Shown: positions 39,922-49,402 of the stretch, in pieces
Position numbering within the stretch: the stretch's first letter is position 1
Layout of the letters: the number at the start of each line of letters is the position of its first letter
Translations under genes and position numbers: made by a program
Notes under the pieces: generated by a model
What the model saw: the letters and a program-made list of their open reading frames with translations, nothing else
What the model was told of the DNA's origin: nothing
Databases searched by the model: none
Source of the DNA: Salinisphaera sp002433465
Lineage (GTDB): Bacteria > Pseudomonadota > Gammaproteobacteria > Nevskiales > Salinisphaeraceae
Assembly (NCBI RefSeq): GCF_040361435.1
Contig: NZ_APNL01000003.1
Location: 186,001-250,000, forward strand
Direction of reading: 5' to 3'
DNA: 64,000 nt

Positions 39922-41427
39922 ATGGCCGATACCGCTATCGCGGACGCCGCGGAACAGGTGCTTGCTTCGCGCCCCGACAAGGCCCAGCTGATCGACAAGC
40001 TGGTCGCCAAACTCCCGGAACACGTCGTACTGCATGCCGAAGAGGATCTGCGCCCCTTCGAATGCGATGGCCTGTCCGCCTATCGCAAGCTGCCGATGAT
40101 CGTGGTGCTGCCCGAGACGATCGAGCAGGTACAGATCGCCATGCAGGTCTGCTACGCCAATGACGTGGCCGTTGTCGCCCGCGGTGCCGGCACCGGCCTG
40201 TCCGGCGGCGCCCTGCCGATGGAAAACGGCGTGCTGTTGTCGCTGGCCAAGTTCAAACAGATTCTGGATATCGATACCGCCAACCGCCGCGCCACGGTTC
40301 AGCCCGGCGTCCGCAATCTCGCGATTTCGGAAGCGGTATCGGATCTCGGCCTGTACTACGCCCCCGATCCCTCCTCGCAGATCGCCTGTTCGATCGGCGG
40401 CAACGTGGCCGAAAACTCGGGCGGCGTGCACTGCCTGAAATACGGTCTGACCACGCACAACATCATCGAGCTTGAGATCGTGACCGTCGAAGGCGAGCGC
40501 ATGACCATCGGCAGCGAGGCGCTGGATACGCCCGGCTACGATCTGCTCGCGCTGATGACCGGCTCGGAAGGCCTGCTGGGCGTGATCGTCCAGGTGGTGG
40601 TCAAACTGCTGCCCAAGCCCGAACGTGCCCAGGTCGTGCTCGCTGCCTTCGACGACGTGCGCAAGGCCGGCGACGCCGTCGCGGCGATCATTCAGGCGGG
40701 TATCGTGCCGGCCGGGCTGGAAATGCTCGATAACCCTGCGATCGTGGCCACCGAAGAGTTCGTGCACGCCGACTATCCGACCGACGCCGCGGCGATTCTG
40801 CTGTGCGAAGTCGACGGCACCCATGCCGAGGTGGACGAGCATATCGCCGACGTACGCGAGGTGGTCGAACGCGAAGGCGCGACCGAAGTTAGGGTGTCGC
40901 GCGACGACGCCGAGCGCGCCATCTTCTGGGCCGGCCGCAAGGCGGCGTTTCCGGCCATGGGCCGGATTTCGCCGGACTACTACTGCATGGATGGCACCAT
41001 CCCGCGCAAGGCGCTGGCCGACGTACTGATCGGCATCGGCGAGCTGTCCAAGAAATACGGGCAGCGTGTCGCCAACGTCTTTCATGCCGGCGACGGCAAC
41101 CTGCACCCGCTGATTCTCTACGATGCGAACATCGAGGGCGAGCTGGAGCGCACCGAGGAATTCGGCGGCGCGATATGCGAACTGTGCCTGGAACACGGCG
41201 GCACGATCACCGGCGAACACGGCGTGGGCGTGGAAAAGATCGACCAGATGTGCGTGCAGTTCCCGCCGGACGAACTGACCCAGTTCCATGCCGTCAAGCA
41301 GGCGTTCGATAGCAAGGGTCTGCTCAATCCTGGCAAGGCCGTGCCCACGCTGCACCGCTGTGCCGAATTCGGTGCCATGCACGTACATAACGGTGAACTG
41401 CCCTTCCCAGAACTGGAGCGACTGTGA
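39922..41427 (+). CDS. glcD: Glycolate oxidase subunit GlcD
   Basis: 501-residue FAD-dependent subunit. The FAD-binding type 4 domain has PMIVVLPETIEQVQIAMQVC, VARGAGTGLSGGALP and IACSIGGNVAENSGGVHCLK. The C-terminal domain has NVFHAGDGNLHPLILYD and TGEHGVGVEKID. It oxidises glycolate to glyoxylate with GlcE and GlcF at the membrane. Start of a three-gene operon; the stop overlaps the GTG of glcE by 4 bp. The gph gene at the far right end produces the substrate glycolate but is not adjacent. Confidence 0.96.
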   Translation: MADTAIADAAEQVLASRPDKAQLIDKLVAKLPEHVVLHAEEDLRPFECDGLSAYRKLPMIVVLPETIEQVQIAMQVCYANDVAVVARGAGTGLSGGALPMENGVLLSLAKFKQILDIDTANRRATVQPGVRNLAISEAVSDLGLYYAPDPSSQIACSIGGNVAENSGGVHCLKYGLTTHNIIELEIVTVEGERMTIGSEALDTPGYDLLALMTGSEGLLGVIVQVVVKLLPKPERAQVVLAAFDDVRKAGDAVAAIIQAGIVPAGLEMLDNPAIVATEEFVHADYPTDAAAILLCEVDGTHAEVDEHIADVREVVEREGATEVRVSRDDAERAIFWAGRKAAFPAMGRISPDYYCMDGTIPRKALADVLIGIGELSKKYGQRVANVFHAGDGNLHPLILYDANIEGELERTEEFGGAICELCLEHGGTITGEHGVGVEKIDQMCVQFPPDELTQFHAVKQAFDSKGLLNPGKAVPTLHRCAEFGAMHVHNGELPFPELERL

Positions 41428-42488
41428 CGACCTCTGCCGATCAGAGCCAACAACTGAGCGAGCGCGTAACCGAGGCGTTCGCCCACGCCACGCCGTTGCA
41501 TCTGCGCGGCAGCGGCAGCAAGGATTTCCTCGGCGAAGCCGTCGATGGCGAAACCCTCGATGTGACCGGCCATGCCGGCGTGGTGAACTACGAGCCCGGC
41601 GAACTGGTGATGACCGCGCGCGCGGGCACGCCGCTGGCCGAGCTAGAAAAGGTATTGGCCGACGCGCACCAGATGCTGGCCTTCGAGCCGCCGCATTTCG
41701 GCGCCAACGCCACCCTGGGCGGGACCATCGCCACCGGCCTGTCCGGCCCGGCGCGGCCTTTCGCCGGCGCGGCACGCGACTTCGTGCTGGGCTGTCGGAT
41801 CATCAACGGCCAGGGCCAGATACTGCGCTTCGGCGGCGAGGTGATGAAGAACGTGGCCGGGTACGACCTGTCGCGGCTGATGGCCGGCGCCTACGGCACC
41901 CTGGGCGTGTTGCTCGACGTGAGCCTGAAGGTGCTGCCCGTCGCGCGTACCCAGATTACGCGGGTGTTCGAACACAGCGCTGCCCAGGCGCTCCAGCAGA
42001 TCAGCGACTGGCAGCGCAAACCCTGGCCCATCACCGCGGCCTACTGGGAAGACGGCAAGACGTATCTGCGACTGGCCGGGGCGACATCGTCGGTGGACTC
42101 CGCCTGCGAGAAGCTCGGCGGCGAAACGCTCGACGACGACACCTCGTTCTGGCGCGCGGTACGTGAGCACGAGCGTCCCTTCTTTGCGAGCGACGATCGC
42201 CCGCTGTGGCGTGTTTCCCTGCCCCCGGCCGCCGCCATGCTCGATATCGACGGCGATTGTGTGATCGACTGGGGCGGCGCCCAGCGCTGGGTGCAGACCG
42301 ATATGGAGGCCGTGGCCCTGCGTCGTGTCGTCAAGGACGCCGGCGGCCATGCCACGGTCTATCGCGGCGATGCGCAACCGCGCTTTCATCCGATGGGCGA
42401 ATCGATCCTGGCCCTGCAACAGCGCCTGAAAAAATCCATGGATCCGGCCGGCATCCTGAATCCGGGCCGTATCTACCCCGAGCTTTAG
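41424..42488 (+). CDS. glcE: Glycolate oxidase subunit GlcE
   Basis: 354 residues from a GTG that overlaps the glcD stop (GTGA). It is a second, shorter FAD-binding subunit: YEPGELVMTARAGTPLAELE, GANATLGGTIATGLSGPARP and EVMKNVAGYDLSRLMAGAYG are GlcE hallmarks. It is required with GlcD and GlcF for glycolate oxidation. The end MDPAGILNPGRIYPEL is also typical. Confidence 0.95.
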   Translation: MTTSADQSQQLSERVTEAFAHATPLHLRGSGSKDFLGEAVDGETLDVTGHAGVVNYEPGELVMTARAGTPLAELEKVLADAHQMLAFEPPHFGANATLGGTIATGLSGPARPFAGAARDFVLGCRIINGQGQILRFGGEVMKNVAGYDLSRLMAGAYGTLGVLLDVSLKVLPVARTQITRVFEHSAAQALQQISDWQRKPWPITAAYWEDGKTYLRLAGATSSVDSACEKLGGETLDDDTSFWRAVREHERPFFASDDRPLWRVSLPPAAAMLDIDGDCVIDWGGAQRWVQTDMEAVALRRVVKDAGGHATVYRGDAQPRFHPMGESILALQQRLKKSMDPAGILNPGRIYPEL

Positions 42489-42501
42489 ACGAGCCTTTAC
42501 C

Positions 42502-43734
42502 ATGCAGACTTCCATCATCCCGCAATTGCGTGATACCCCGGACGGCCAAGAAGCCGATCGTATTCTGCGTGCCTGTACGCACTGCGGTTTCTGTACCGCG
42601 ACCTGTCCCACCTATCAGTTGCTGGGCGACGAACGCGATAGCCCGCGCGGGCGTATCTATCTGATCAAGCAGGTACTCGAAGGCGAGAAACCGACGCAGA
42701 AGACGCAGACGCATCTGGACCGTTGCCTGACCTGTCGCGCCTGCGAAACCACCTGTCCGTCGGGCGTGGAATACGCCAAGCTCGCCGATATCGGCCGCGA
42801 ACTGGTCGAGCAGCAGGTCGAGCGCCCGCGCCACGAACGCGTGCTGCGCTGGCTGTTGCGCCATATCGTGGCCTATCGCAACCGCTTCGCCTTCTTTTTC
42901 GCCCTCGGCCATCTGTTCAAGCCGCTGCTGATGGGCCCGCTCGCGCCGCTCAAGCAGAAGATGCCGCCGCGGCGTAAGGCCCTGGCATGGCCCAAGGCCG
43001 AGAATGCACAACGCACCATGCTCGTGCTCGACGGTTGCGTGCAGCCGGTCGCCGCGCCCAATACCAATGCCCATGCGGCGCGCATCTTCTCCCAGCTGGG
43101 TGTGCGCCTGGTTGCACCCAAGGCCAGCGGCTGCTGTGGCGCGCTTTCCCAGCATCTGTCACATCGCGAAGAGGCCAACGACTTCGCACGCCGTAACATC
43201 GACGCCTGGTGGCCCTATATCGAGGACGGCGCCGAGGCGATCGTGCTCACCGCCAGCGGCTGTGGTGCCTCGGTGGTCGAGTACGGGCATATGCTGCGCA
43301 ACGACCCGGAATACGCCGAGAAAGCCGCGCGCGTATCGGCGCTGGCGCGCGATTTGAGCGACGTGCTTGCCGAAGAAGACCTCAGCCAGCTTGGCGACCT
43401 CGGCCACGGCCGACAGGTGGCCTACCACCCGCCGTGCACGCTGCAGAATGCACCGCAGCTGCACGACAACGTCGCCGAAATTCTTACCCAGGCGGGTTAT
43501 CAACTGACCCACGTCCGCGATCCGCACCTGTGCTGCGGCTCGGCCGGGACCTATTCCATCCTGCAGCCGACCATGGCCAACGAGCTGCGCTCGAACAAGC
43601 TGGCGTCGCTGCAGGCGGGCGAGCCGGACGTCATCGTGACCGCCAATATCGGCTGCCAGCTGCATCTGGAATCCGCCGCCGGCGTGCCGGTGCGTCACTG
43701 GATCGAACTGCTGGAACCGGCCGCCGCGGCCTGA
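42502..43734 (+). CDS. glcF: Glycolate oxidase iron-sulfur subunit GlcF
   Basis: 410 residues with two [4Fe-4S] motifs near the N-terminus, CTHCGFCTATCP and CLTCRACETTCP, and two CCG domains (SGCCGALSQHL; HLCCGSAGTYSILQP) that bind further cofactors. It passes electrons from GlcD/E to the quinone pool. It starts 13 bp after glcE. A GC-rich hairpin follows 15 bp after the stop. Confidence 0.95.
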   Translation: MQTSIIPQLRDTPDGQEADRILRACTHCGFCTATCPTYQLLGDERDSPRGRIYLIKQVLEGEKPTQKTQTHLDRCLTCRACETTCPSGVEYAKLADIGRELVEQQVERPRHERVLRWLLRHIVAYRNRFAFFFALGHLFKPLLMGPLAPLKQKMPPRRKALAWPKAENAQRTMLVLDGCVQPVAAPNTNAHAARIFSQLGVRLVAPKASGCCGALSQHLSHREEANDFARRNIDAWWPYIEDGAEAIVLTASGCGASVVEYGHMLRNDPEYAEKAARVSALARDLSDVLAEEDLSQLGDLGHGRQVAYHPPCTLQNAPQLHDNVAEILTQAGYQLTHVRDPHLCCGSAGTYSILQPTMANELRSNKLASLQAGEPDVIVTANIGCQLHLESAAGVPVRHWIELLEPAAAA

Positions 43735-43749
43735 GTACTACCCTGCCCC

Positions 43750-43773
43750 CTGGCCGGCCTCTGCGCCGGCCAG
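43750..43773 (+). terminator. Hairpin after glcF
   Basis: CTGGCCGGC-CTCTGC-GCCGGCCAG, a 9-bp perfect stem after the glcDEF operon. No T-tract follows, so it may stabilise the 3' end or act as a partial terminator. Confidence 0.45.
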
Positions 43774-43868
43774 GCCCTTGTCGACAGGCGGTAAGCCCGC
43801 AGGGAAACTGATCCTCCGAGCGATTCGAGCCGCGATCGCCGGATTGGGATCGGGGGCTGCGTTCTTAT

Positions 43869-43898
43869 GTTGGATTACGCTGCGCTAATCCAACCTAC
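43869..43898. repeat. Palindromic repeat, right-arm type
   Basis: A perfect GTTGGATTACGCTGCGCTAA to TCCAACCTAC arm in the 444-bp convergent gap between glcF and the AI-2E transporter gene. Apart from the repeats and the hairpin above, that gap holds no gene. Confidence 0.8.
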
Positions 43899-43999
43899 GC
43901 CCTGCCCGGCCTTCGGGGTCTTCATTCGCGCTATCGGCGGTCGGTTGCAGACTCTAATCGATCCGGCGTTAACACGCACCGGAACCGGCGCGTTGCCGC

Positions 44000-44129
44000 G
44001 TAGGTTGGTTTAGGCCGCAGGCCGTAAACCAACACGGAACGAGGTTGTGAGGCCGTTCGAGCCGCGATCGCCGAATGGGGGTATCGGGACTGCGTTCCCT
44101 TGTTGGCTTACGCTGAACTCACCCATCCG
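44000..44129. repeat. Composite palindromic repeat with decayed right arm
   Basis: The left arm GTAGGTTGGTTTAGGCCGCA continues to GGCCGTAAACCAAC (44000-44033); a degenerate right arm GTTGGCTTACGCTGAACTCA lies at 44103-44122. A common flank (GAGCCGCGATCGCC) is shared with the region before 43869, so two units were once present. Confidence 0.65.
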
Positions 44130-44178
44130 GCCGGCGCTGCCCCGCCGGGCGCGAGGCGCCGCGCGAGAGCGGCGACAG

Positions 44179-45273
44179 TTACGAGGCCTCCTGAGCGTCG
44201 CGCTCGTTATCGAGCTCTGGCAGCACGGCTTCTCTGCGCGGCCATGCCTTGATGACGGCATGGACCACCGTCGCCAGCGGGATCGCGAAGAACACGCCCC
44301 AGAAGCCCCATATACCGCCGAAGAAGAGCACCGCCGTGATAATGGCCACCGGATGCAGATCCACCGCTTCCGAGAAGAGCACGGGCACCAGCAGATTGCC
44401 GTCGACCATCTGCAATATGGCGTAGGCGATCAGCACGTATACCGTCTGTGCCTCGAAGCCCCACTGCGCATACGCCACCAGCATTACCGGCACGGTCATG
44501 CCGAACGCGCCGATATAGGGCACCAGGACCGAGAAGCCGACCAGCGCGGAGAGCAGCATCGCGTACTTGAGCCCGAGCAGCGAGAACACGATATAGGCGG
44601 CAATCCAGACGATCACGATTTCCAGCGCCTTGCCACGCACGTAGTTGCCCAGCTGGGCGTTCACGTCGGCCCAAACGTTGCGCACCAGGCGTCCGTTGCG
44701 CGGGCCGAAATTCGCGAACCAGCGCAGAATCAGTGCCTTGTCGCGCAGCATGAAGAAGACCATGAGCGGCACGAGCAACAGGTAGACCGACAGATACAGC
44801 AGGCTCATGCCGACCACCAGCGAGCGGCTGACCACAGTCTGGCGTAGCGAGCCCACATCGAACGTCATGCTGTTGATCATGGCGTTGATCTGGTCGTCGG
44901 TGATCAGCGCCGGGTAACGCTCGGGTAAAGCGGCAATCCATTCCTGCGCCCGACTGATCAGACTGGGGACCTCGGTGAGCACCTGGCCGGCCTGACGGGT
45001 CAGTAGCGGCAGCAGCGCGAAACTCACCCATACCACGCCGATCAACAACGCGGTGGACAACAGGGCCGCGCCCAGCCAGCGGGGCACGTTGACGCGTTCG
45101 AGCCAGAGCACCGGTGAATCCAGCAGATAGGCCACTACGACGGCAGCCAGTACCGGCGTGAGCAGCGTGCCGAACACCATCACCAACACCAGCGCACTGA
45201 CAAGAATCAACGCGAGTGCAACCACCTGCGGATCCGAGAAGTGGCGGCTGAACCATTCGCGCACGACGTTCAT
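44179..45273 (-). CDS. AI-2E family transporter (PerM-like permease)
   Basis: 364-residue inner-membrane protein with about eight hydrophobic segments. Family markers are PVLAAVVVAYLLDSPVLWLE near the N-terminus, RNVWADVNAQLGNYVRGKAL and the C-terminal DLHPVAIITAVLFFGGIWGF with GVFFAIPLATVVHAV. The family includes TqsA and PerM; substrate is not predictable, and the name does not prove autoinducer export. It is leftward and divergent from bepA, an order common in gammaproteobacteria. Confidence 0.92.
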   Translation of the reverse strand: MNVVREWFSRHFSDPQVVALALILVSALVLVMVFGTLLTPVLAAVVVAYLLDSPVLWLERVNVPRWLGAALLSTALLIGVVWVSFALLPLLTRQAGQVLTEVPSLISRAQEWIAALPERYPALITDDQINAMINSMTFDVGSLRQTVVSRSLVVGMSLLYLSVYLLLVPLMVFFMLRDKALILRWFANFGPRNGRLVRNVWADVNAQLGNYVRGKALEIVIVWIAAYIVFSLLGLKYAMLLSALVGFSVLVPYIGAFGMTVPVMLVAYAQWGFEAQTVYVLIAYAILQMVDGNLLVPVLFSEAVDLHPVAIITAVLFFGGIWGFWGVFFAIPLATVVHAVIKAWPRREAVLPELDNERDAQEAS

Positions 45274-45862
45274 CGCTGCCCCCGCGTACCGACTGGCATC
45301 GCGCCTTGCGTCAAGACGAATGGAGAAAACAATAGCTTCGGCACGTCGGCTCCTGTGTGCTGGCGCGCGGTTTGCGAACCCGCATGCTGAATATTAGTCC
45401 GGCCATAAAGCAGGCGACTCGGTCTGTTTTTTTCAACGTCATTGAAAAGTAGATGCCGGCACCTGTGCGTCGCTTCTTTCGATGGCTGCGCGGGCGCTGG
45501 TCGCGGCGCTCATGCGTTCGCACACGCACGTCATCAACCCGAAACAACTTCTATTTTCATGCCGGATTAATAACATGCGCGAACCGCTGCTGTATGACAG
45601 CAATCGCGCTGCCCCTCGAAAAGGCGTCGTACGTCGGGTGGCAGACATGCCAGGGCCGGCCCCATCCCTGCCAAGACGTGGCACTACCAGTGGCACCAAG
45701 CCGACTTACGTTACGGACATGCGTTGGTCTGCAAAACACGGGCACAAACGTATATGGCTCAGTCAGAAGTTCTCTGATCGCGCCAGTTTAATCGAATGAA
45801 CGAAACACGCTAATCTGGGGTCTGAAGTTCATGCGCCCAACCGCTGCCAACATGGCCCACTC
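45274..45862. other. Divergent 590-bp intergenic region
   Basis: It separates the AI-2E transporter gene from bepA. No recognisable gene: open frames on the plus strand (for example 45575-45799) have no family, no GC-rich third-base pattern and no ribosome-binding site. One T-rich run (TTTTTTT near 45427) and A+T-rich stretches near 45380-45450 and 45540-45580 could hold promoters. Confidence 0.45.
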
Positions 45863-47356
45863 GTGATTTTTGGTTCGCACCGCTCGACCCGTTTTTCGGT
45901 CCTGCTGATGGCCTGTCTGTTGACTGTCAGCACGCTCGTGAGCGCGCGCGATTACCAGCTGCCCAGCATCGGACAGCCGGCGGACAACTACATGTCGCCA
46001 GCCGAAGAGCAGAAGGTCGGGCTGCAGGTTGTGGCTCAGCTGCTGGCGCGCCATCTGATCATCGAGGACGTTCAGCTGCGCGAATACCTCACCCGTGTGG
46101 GAACGCGCCTGGCCAAGCATACCGACGCCGATGCCAGCGCGTTTCGGTTCTACCCGATCAATAGCGGTCAAATCAACGCCTTTGCGCTGCCGGGCGGCTA
46201 TATCGGGATCAACGCCGGTCTGATTACCGAAACCGACAACGAAAGCGAGCTGGCCGGCGTGATGGGCCACGAAATGGCCCATGTCACCCAGCGTCATATC
46301 GCCCGCCAGATCGAAGCAACCTCCGGCATGGGCTGGGCGACGGCAGCCGCCATTCTGGTCGCCGCGATCGCCGGCGGCGGCGATCCGGACGCCCTCACCG
46401 CGGCGGTGACCGCCGGCGTGTCCAATCTCAACCAGCAGCAGACCAACTTCACCCGCGCCCACGAGTTCGAGGCCGACCGTATCGGCATACGAACCATGGC
46501 CGAATCGGGTTTCGACCCGGACGCCATGGCAAGCTTCTTCGAGAAAATGCAGCGGCGCTCGCGCCTGTACGGCAACCAGCTACCCGATATCCTGCTGTCG
46601 CATCCGGTGAGCAACACACGCATGGCCGAAGCCGAAGTCCGCGCGCGCGACTATGCCAATACCCGGGTGCAGGAGAGCGATACCTACGCGCTCATGAAGG
46701 AACGCGCGCGCGTGCTCGTGAGCAAACAGTACGGTGAGCTGCTGCGCTACTACGAGCAGCGCCGCCGCGACGAAGGCCCCAAGCCGGCCCTGGACTACGG
46801 CTATGCGCTCACACTGCTGCAGCTCGGCCGCAGCGATGACGCCATTGCCCTGCTCGAGCCGCTGGCGACCCAGGGGCCGTCGCATGCCGCCTATACCCTG
46901 GCCCTGGCCCAGGCCCGTCGCCAGTCCGGACAGACCCAAAAAGCACGCGAGCTGCTCGAACAGGCCCGGACCGCCTTTCCCGACAGTGCCGCGGTCAAGC
47001 TCGACTATGCCGAGTTCCTGATGGATACCGGCGATGCGCAGGCCGTACGGTCGTTTCTATTGCAGGACCGCGCCCTGCTCGAGCAATCCGCCGACGCACA
47101 ACAGATGCTCGCGCGCGTGGCCGGCGACCAGGGCAATCTCGGCGAGGCCTACTATCGACAGGCCAAATACTACGAGTTGCGCGGCGCCTATGGCCCGGCC
47201 ATCAACCAGCTGCGCACCGCGCTTCAAACAACCGAGCTGAACGCCTTCGACAAGGCACGCCTGCGGGCGCTGCTGGACCAAATGGTGAAGTCCTGTCATC
47301 GCGCCTGGTCGGAACGCGAATGCCGCGAACAGGTGGCCGCAGACGCCCGCTACTGA
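45863..47356 (+). CDS. bepA: Periplasmic M48 metalloprotease/chaperone BepA-like
   Basis: 497 residues from a GTG at 45863, followed by a basic N-region and signal peptide SVLLMACLLTVSTLVSA. The M48 zinc site is GHEMAHVTQRH (H136-E-M-A-H140), with the downstream Glu in EFEADRIG. The C-terminal half is TPR repeats (ALDYGYALTLLQLGRSDDAI and following). BepA assists or degrades stalled LptD and other outer-membrane proteins at the BAM complex. Cysteines near the end (CHRAW...CREQ) may form a disulfide as in BepA. Confidence 0.93.
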   Translation: MIFGSHRSTRFSVLLMACLLTVSTLVSARDYQLPSIGQPADNYMSPAEEQKVGLQVVAQLLARHLIIEDVQLREYLTRVGTRLAKHTDADASAFRFYPINSGQINAFALPGGYIGINAGLITETDNESELAGVMGHEMAHVTQRHIARQIEATSGMGWATAAAILVAAIAGGGDPDALTAAVTAGVSNLNQQQTNFTRAHEFEADRIGIRTMAESGFDPDAMASFFEKMQRRSRLYGNQLPDILLSHPVSNTRMAEAEVRARDYANTRVQESDTYALMKERARVLVSKQYGELLRYYEQRRRDEGPKPALDYGYALTLLQLGRSDDAIALLEPLATQGPSHAAYTLALAQARRQSGQTQKARELLEQARTAFPDSAAVKLDYAEFLMDTGDAQAVRSFLLQDRALLEQSADAQQMLARVAGDQGNLGEAYYRQAKYYELRGAYGPAINQLRTALQTTELNAFDKARLRALLDQMVKSCHRAWSERECREQVAADARY

Positions 47357-47451
47357 GCCCTTGTTGGGGACCGCAGCCCTTGCCGGCTTGCCGGGTCCCG
47401 CGGTTCGACACCCGCGCGCAGCGCGCCGTATCGCCGTAGTGGCCGGCGTCG

Positions 47452-48651
47452 CTAGCGTGCGGATCGACCCGGCCCGGACTCCACCGGGCGTACGTCGCGG
47501 GTCGGCACGATCGTATTCCACTGTCGACAGCTCGGGCACTGCCAATGCAGATAGCGCCCGGAAAAGCCGCACTGGCCGCAGTGATAGGTGGGCTGGCGCT
47601 CGATGATCTGGCCCAGCGACTGGCGCAGGCTATCCAGCGGCCCGGTGAGGGTGCTGCGCGTCTGCGACCAGGTCAGGTCGAGCAGATGGTAGAAACCGAT
47701 CCAGTTCGGCTCGGTCTGCAGATACTGCGAGATATGCGCGATCGCCTCGTCCGTTTTCTGTTGTCGATGCAGAAAGCGCGCATAGGCCACATGCGGGTGC
47801 GCGCCGTCGTAGAGCGGCATCAGCTCGCGCAGGAACTGGGCATAGCCGGACGGATCGTCGAGCGCGTCGAAACAACGCCGCATCGGTTCAATGATTTCAC
47901 TGATGAAGTCGACGTCCTGGCGCATCACCTGCCGATAGATGCGGATAGCGCCGCGAAAATCCTCGGCCTGTTCTGCCATGAGCCCGCCGATCAGGCTCGC
48001 ACGCGCACAGTCGCGAAAGGATTGCCGCGCGGACTTGAGATGGTTGCGCGCTTCGTCGCGCTGGCCGGCGTTGCGTGCCTGCTCCGCCAGCTCGCAGAAA
48101 TACTGGGCAATGACCGGGCGTAGCGACGTGCCGCGTACCGTCTCCAGCCGCCGCGTCGTGCTGATGGATTGATCCCAGTCGCGCTCCTGTTCATAGATCG
48201 CGATCAGGCCCGAGAGTGAGCGTTCGAGGAACAGATTCTGATCGGCCAGCTCGCGAAACAGCCCTTCGGCACGATCCAGCACGCCGGCGCGCAGGTAATC
48301 CTGGGCCAGTTCGTAGCGGGCCTGGTTACGATGGATGGCCTTCAGGTTGGGCCGGGCGACCAGGTTCTGGTGCATGCGCAGAGCGCGGTCCACCTCGCCC
48401 TGGCGACGAAACAGATTACCCAGGGCCAGATGCGTCTCCGCGGTGTCGTTATCGACCTCGAGTACGCGTACGAAGGTGGCGATCGCCTGATCTGCGTCTT
48501 CGTTGACGAGCTGGCTGATACCGCGCAGATAGTCGGCGTTGACCGGTGGCGTGGATTCCTCTCGGCCGTCAGCGCGCCCCCGCACATACCAGCCGGACGC
48601 CGCTGCCAGCGGCAGCAGAGCCAATAGAACCAACCAGATGCCATCAAGCAT
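47452..48651 (-). CDS. lapB: LPS assembly protein LapB (YciM)
   Basis: 399 residues from the ATG at 48651; longer frames to 48756 would overlap lapA and mask the membrane anchor. The N-terminal helix GIWLVLLALLPLAAASGWYV anchors it in the inner membrane. Nine or so TPR units follow (TAETHLALGNLFRRQGEVDR), then a rubredoxin-like metal site CGQCGFSGRYLHWQCPSCRQ near residues 355-375. LapB guides FtsH degradation of LpxC and so limits LPS synthesis. It overlaps lapA by 8 bp. Confidence 0.95.
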   Translation of the reverse strand: MLDGIWLVLLALLPLAAASGWYVRGRADGREESTPPVNADYLRGISQLVNEDADQAIATFVRVLEVDNDTAETHLALGNLFRRQGEVDRALRMHQNLVARPNLKAIHRNQARYELAQDYLRAGVLDRAEGLFRELADQNLFLERSLSGLIAIYEQERDWDQSISTTRRLETVRGTSLRPVIAQYFCELAEQARNAGQRDEARNHLKSARQSFRDCARASLIGGLMAEQAEDFRGAIRIYRQVMRQDVDFISEIIEPMRRCFDALDDPSGYAQFLRELMPLYDGAHPHVAYARFLHRQQKTDEAIAHISQYLQTEPNWIGFYHLLDLTWSQTRSTLTGPLDSLRQSLGQIIERQPTYHCGQCGFSGRYLHWQCPSCRQWNTIVPTRDVRPVESGPGRSAR

Positions 48652-48934
48652 CGTGAATGGGCATGCTCCGCAGATTGGATATCTCGGTCTGGGCGTCCTT
48701 GAGACGACGCCGCGCGCTCGTGAGCTGAGCACGTAGCCGAGTGATCTTGCCAACACAAACGATGGCAGCGATGGCGAGGCCCAGAACGAATGCCACGACG
48801 AGCAGAACCACCAGCGGTGCTTCGGTCGTGGTCCAGAGCAGATCGATCGAAACCAGATCGTAGTTGAAGAACCCGAACGCCACGCCCAAGACGAGCCCCA
48901 CGACCACGATCAGATTACGAATCAGGCGTAGCAT
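48644..48934 (-). CDS. lapA: LPS assembly protein LapA
   Basis: 96 residues with two transmembrane helices (LIVVVGLVLGVAFGFFNYDL and VVLLVVAFVLGLAIAAIVCV) and a C-terminal coiled coil LRAQLTSARRRLKDAQTEIS. The central SIDLLW motif is typical of the family. It acts with LapB in the inner membrane. It is 58 bp downstream of ihfB and overlaps lapB. Confidence 0.93.
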   Translation of the reverse strand: MLRLIRNLIVVVGLVLGVAFGFFNYDLVSIDLLWTTTEAPLVVLLVVAFVLGLAIAAIVCVGKITRLRAQLTSARRRLKDAQTEISNLRSMPIHDA

Positions 48935-48992
48935 TTAATTCCCGTTGCTTGTGCGGGCGACGCCGCCCTTCGACACAGGCGGTTATAGCCAG

Positions 48993-49280
48993 CTATGAAT
49001 GGTTTGTGTTGACCCGTTCGCGCAATTCCTTGCCGGGTTTGAAATGCGGCACGTACTTGCGCGGAATGTCGACGGATTCGCCGGTTTTCGGGTTACGACC
49101 ACGCCGCGCAGGACGATGGTGAACCGAAAAACTGCCAAATCCACGAATCTCCACGCGGCCGCCTTCCGCCAGCTCGGCGATCACGTCGTCGAGTAGAAGT
49201 TTTACCGCCAGTTCCACGTCACGGTGCGACATATGCGCCTGACGCTGGACCAGCCGTTCGATCAGCTCCGATTTAGTCAT
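48993..49280 (-). CDS. ihfB: Integration host factor subunit beta
   Basis: 95-residue HU/IHF-family protein: MTKSELIERLVQRQ at the start, the dimer helix VELAVKLLLDDVIAELAEGG and the DNA-intercalating beta arm RRGRNPKTGESVDIPRKYVP with its Pro. It forms the heterodimer with IhfA that bends DNA sharply. It follows rpsA and precedes lapA, the standard order. Confidence 0.96.
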   Translation of the reverse strand: MTKSELIERLVQRQAHMSHRDVELAVKLLLDDVIAELAEGGRVEIRGFGSFSVHHRPARRGRNPKTGESVDIPRKYVPHFKPGKELRERVNTNHS

Positions 49281-49351
49281 CCAGCGTCCTCTCCCTGGAA
49301 ACGCCGCCCCCGAATCATGCCCCTTGGCACGCCCCTGATGAGAAGGTAGTT

Positions 49352-49383
49352 AAAACGCGGGGCGCGTGCAAGCGCCCCGCGTT
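49352..49383 (-). terminator. Intrinsic terminator after rpsA
   Basis: Perfect 12-bp GC-rich stem AACGCGGGGCGC / GCGCCCCGCGTT with a 6-nt loop, followed on the minus strand by TTTT. It lies 20 bp after the rpsA stop and before ihfB, so rpsA transcripts should partly end here. Confidence 0.85.
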
Positions 49384-49402
49384 ATTTTCGACCGCGATAT
49401 TT

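Noticed and set aside
38848..41775. Open frame of 975 codons on the minus strand across phoH-like and glcD genes
   Set aside because: It lies antisense to two well-supported genes. The composition is the mirror image of GC-rich codons and no family is recognisable.
45575..45799. 74-codon frame starting MREPLLYDSNRAAPRK before bepA
   Set aside because: Codon third positions are not GC-rich like real genes here, with no ribosome-binding site and no recognisable family.
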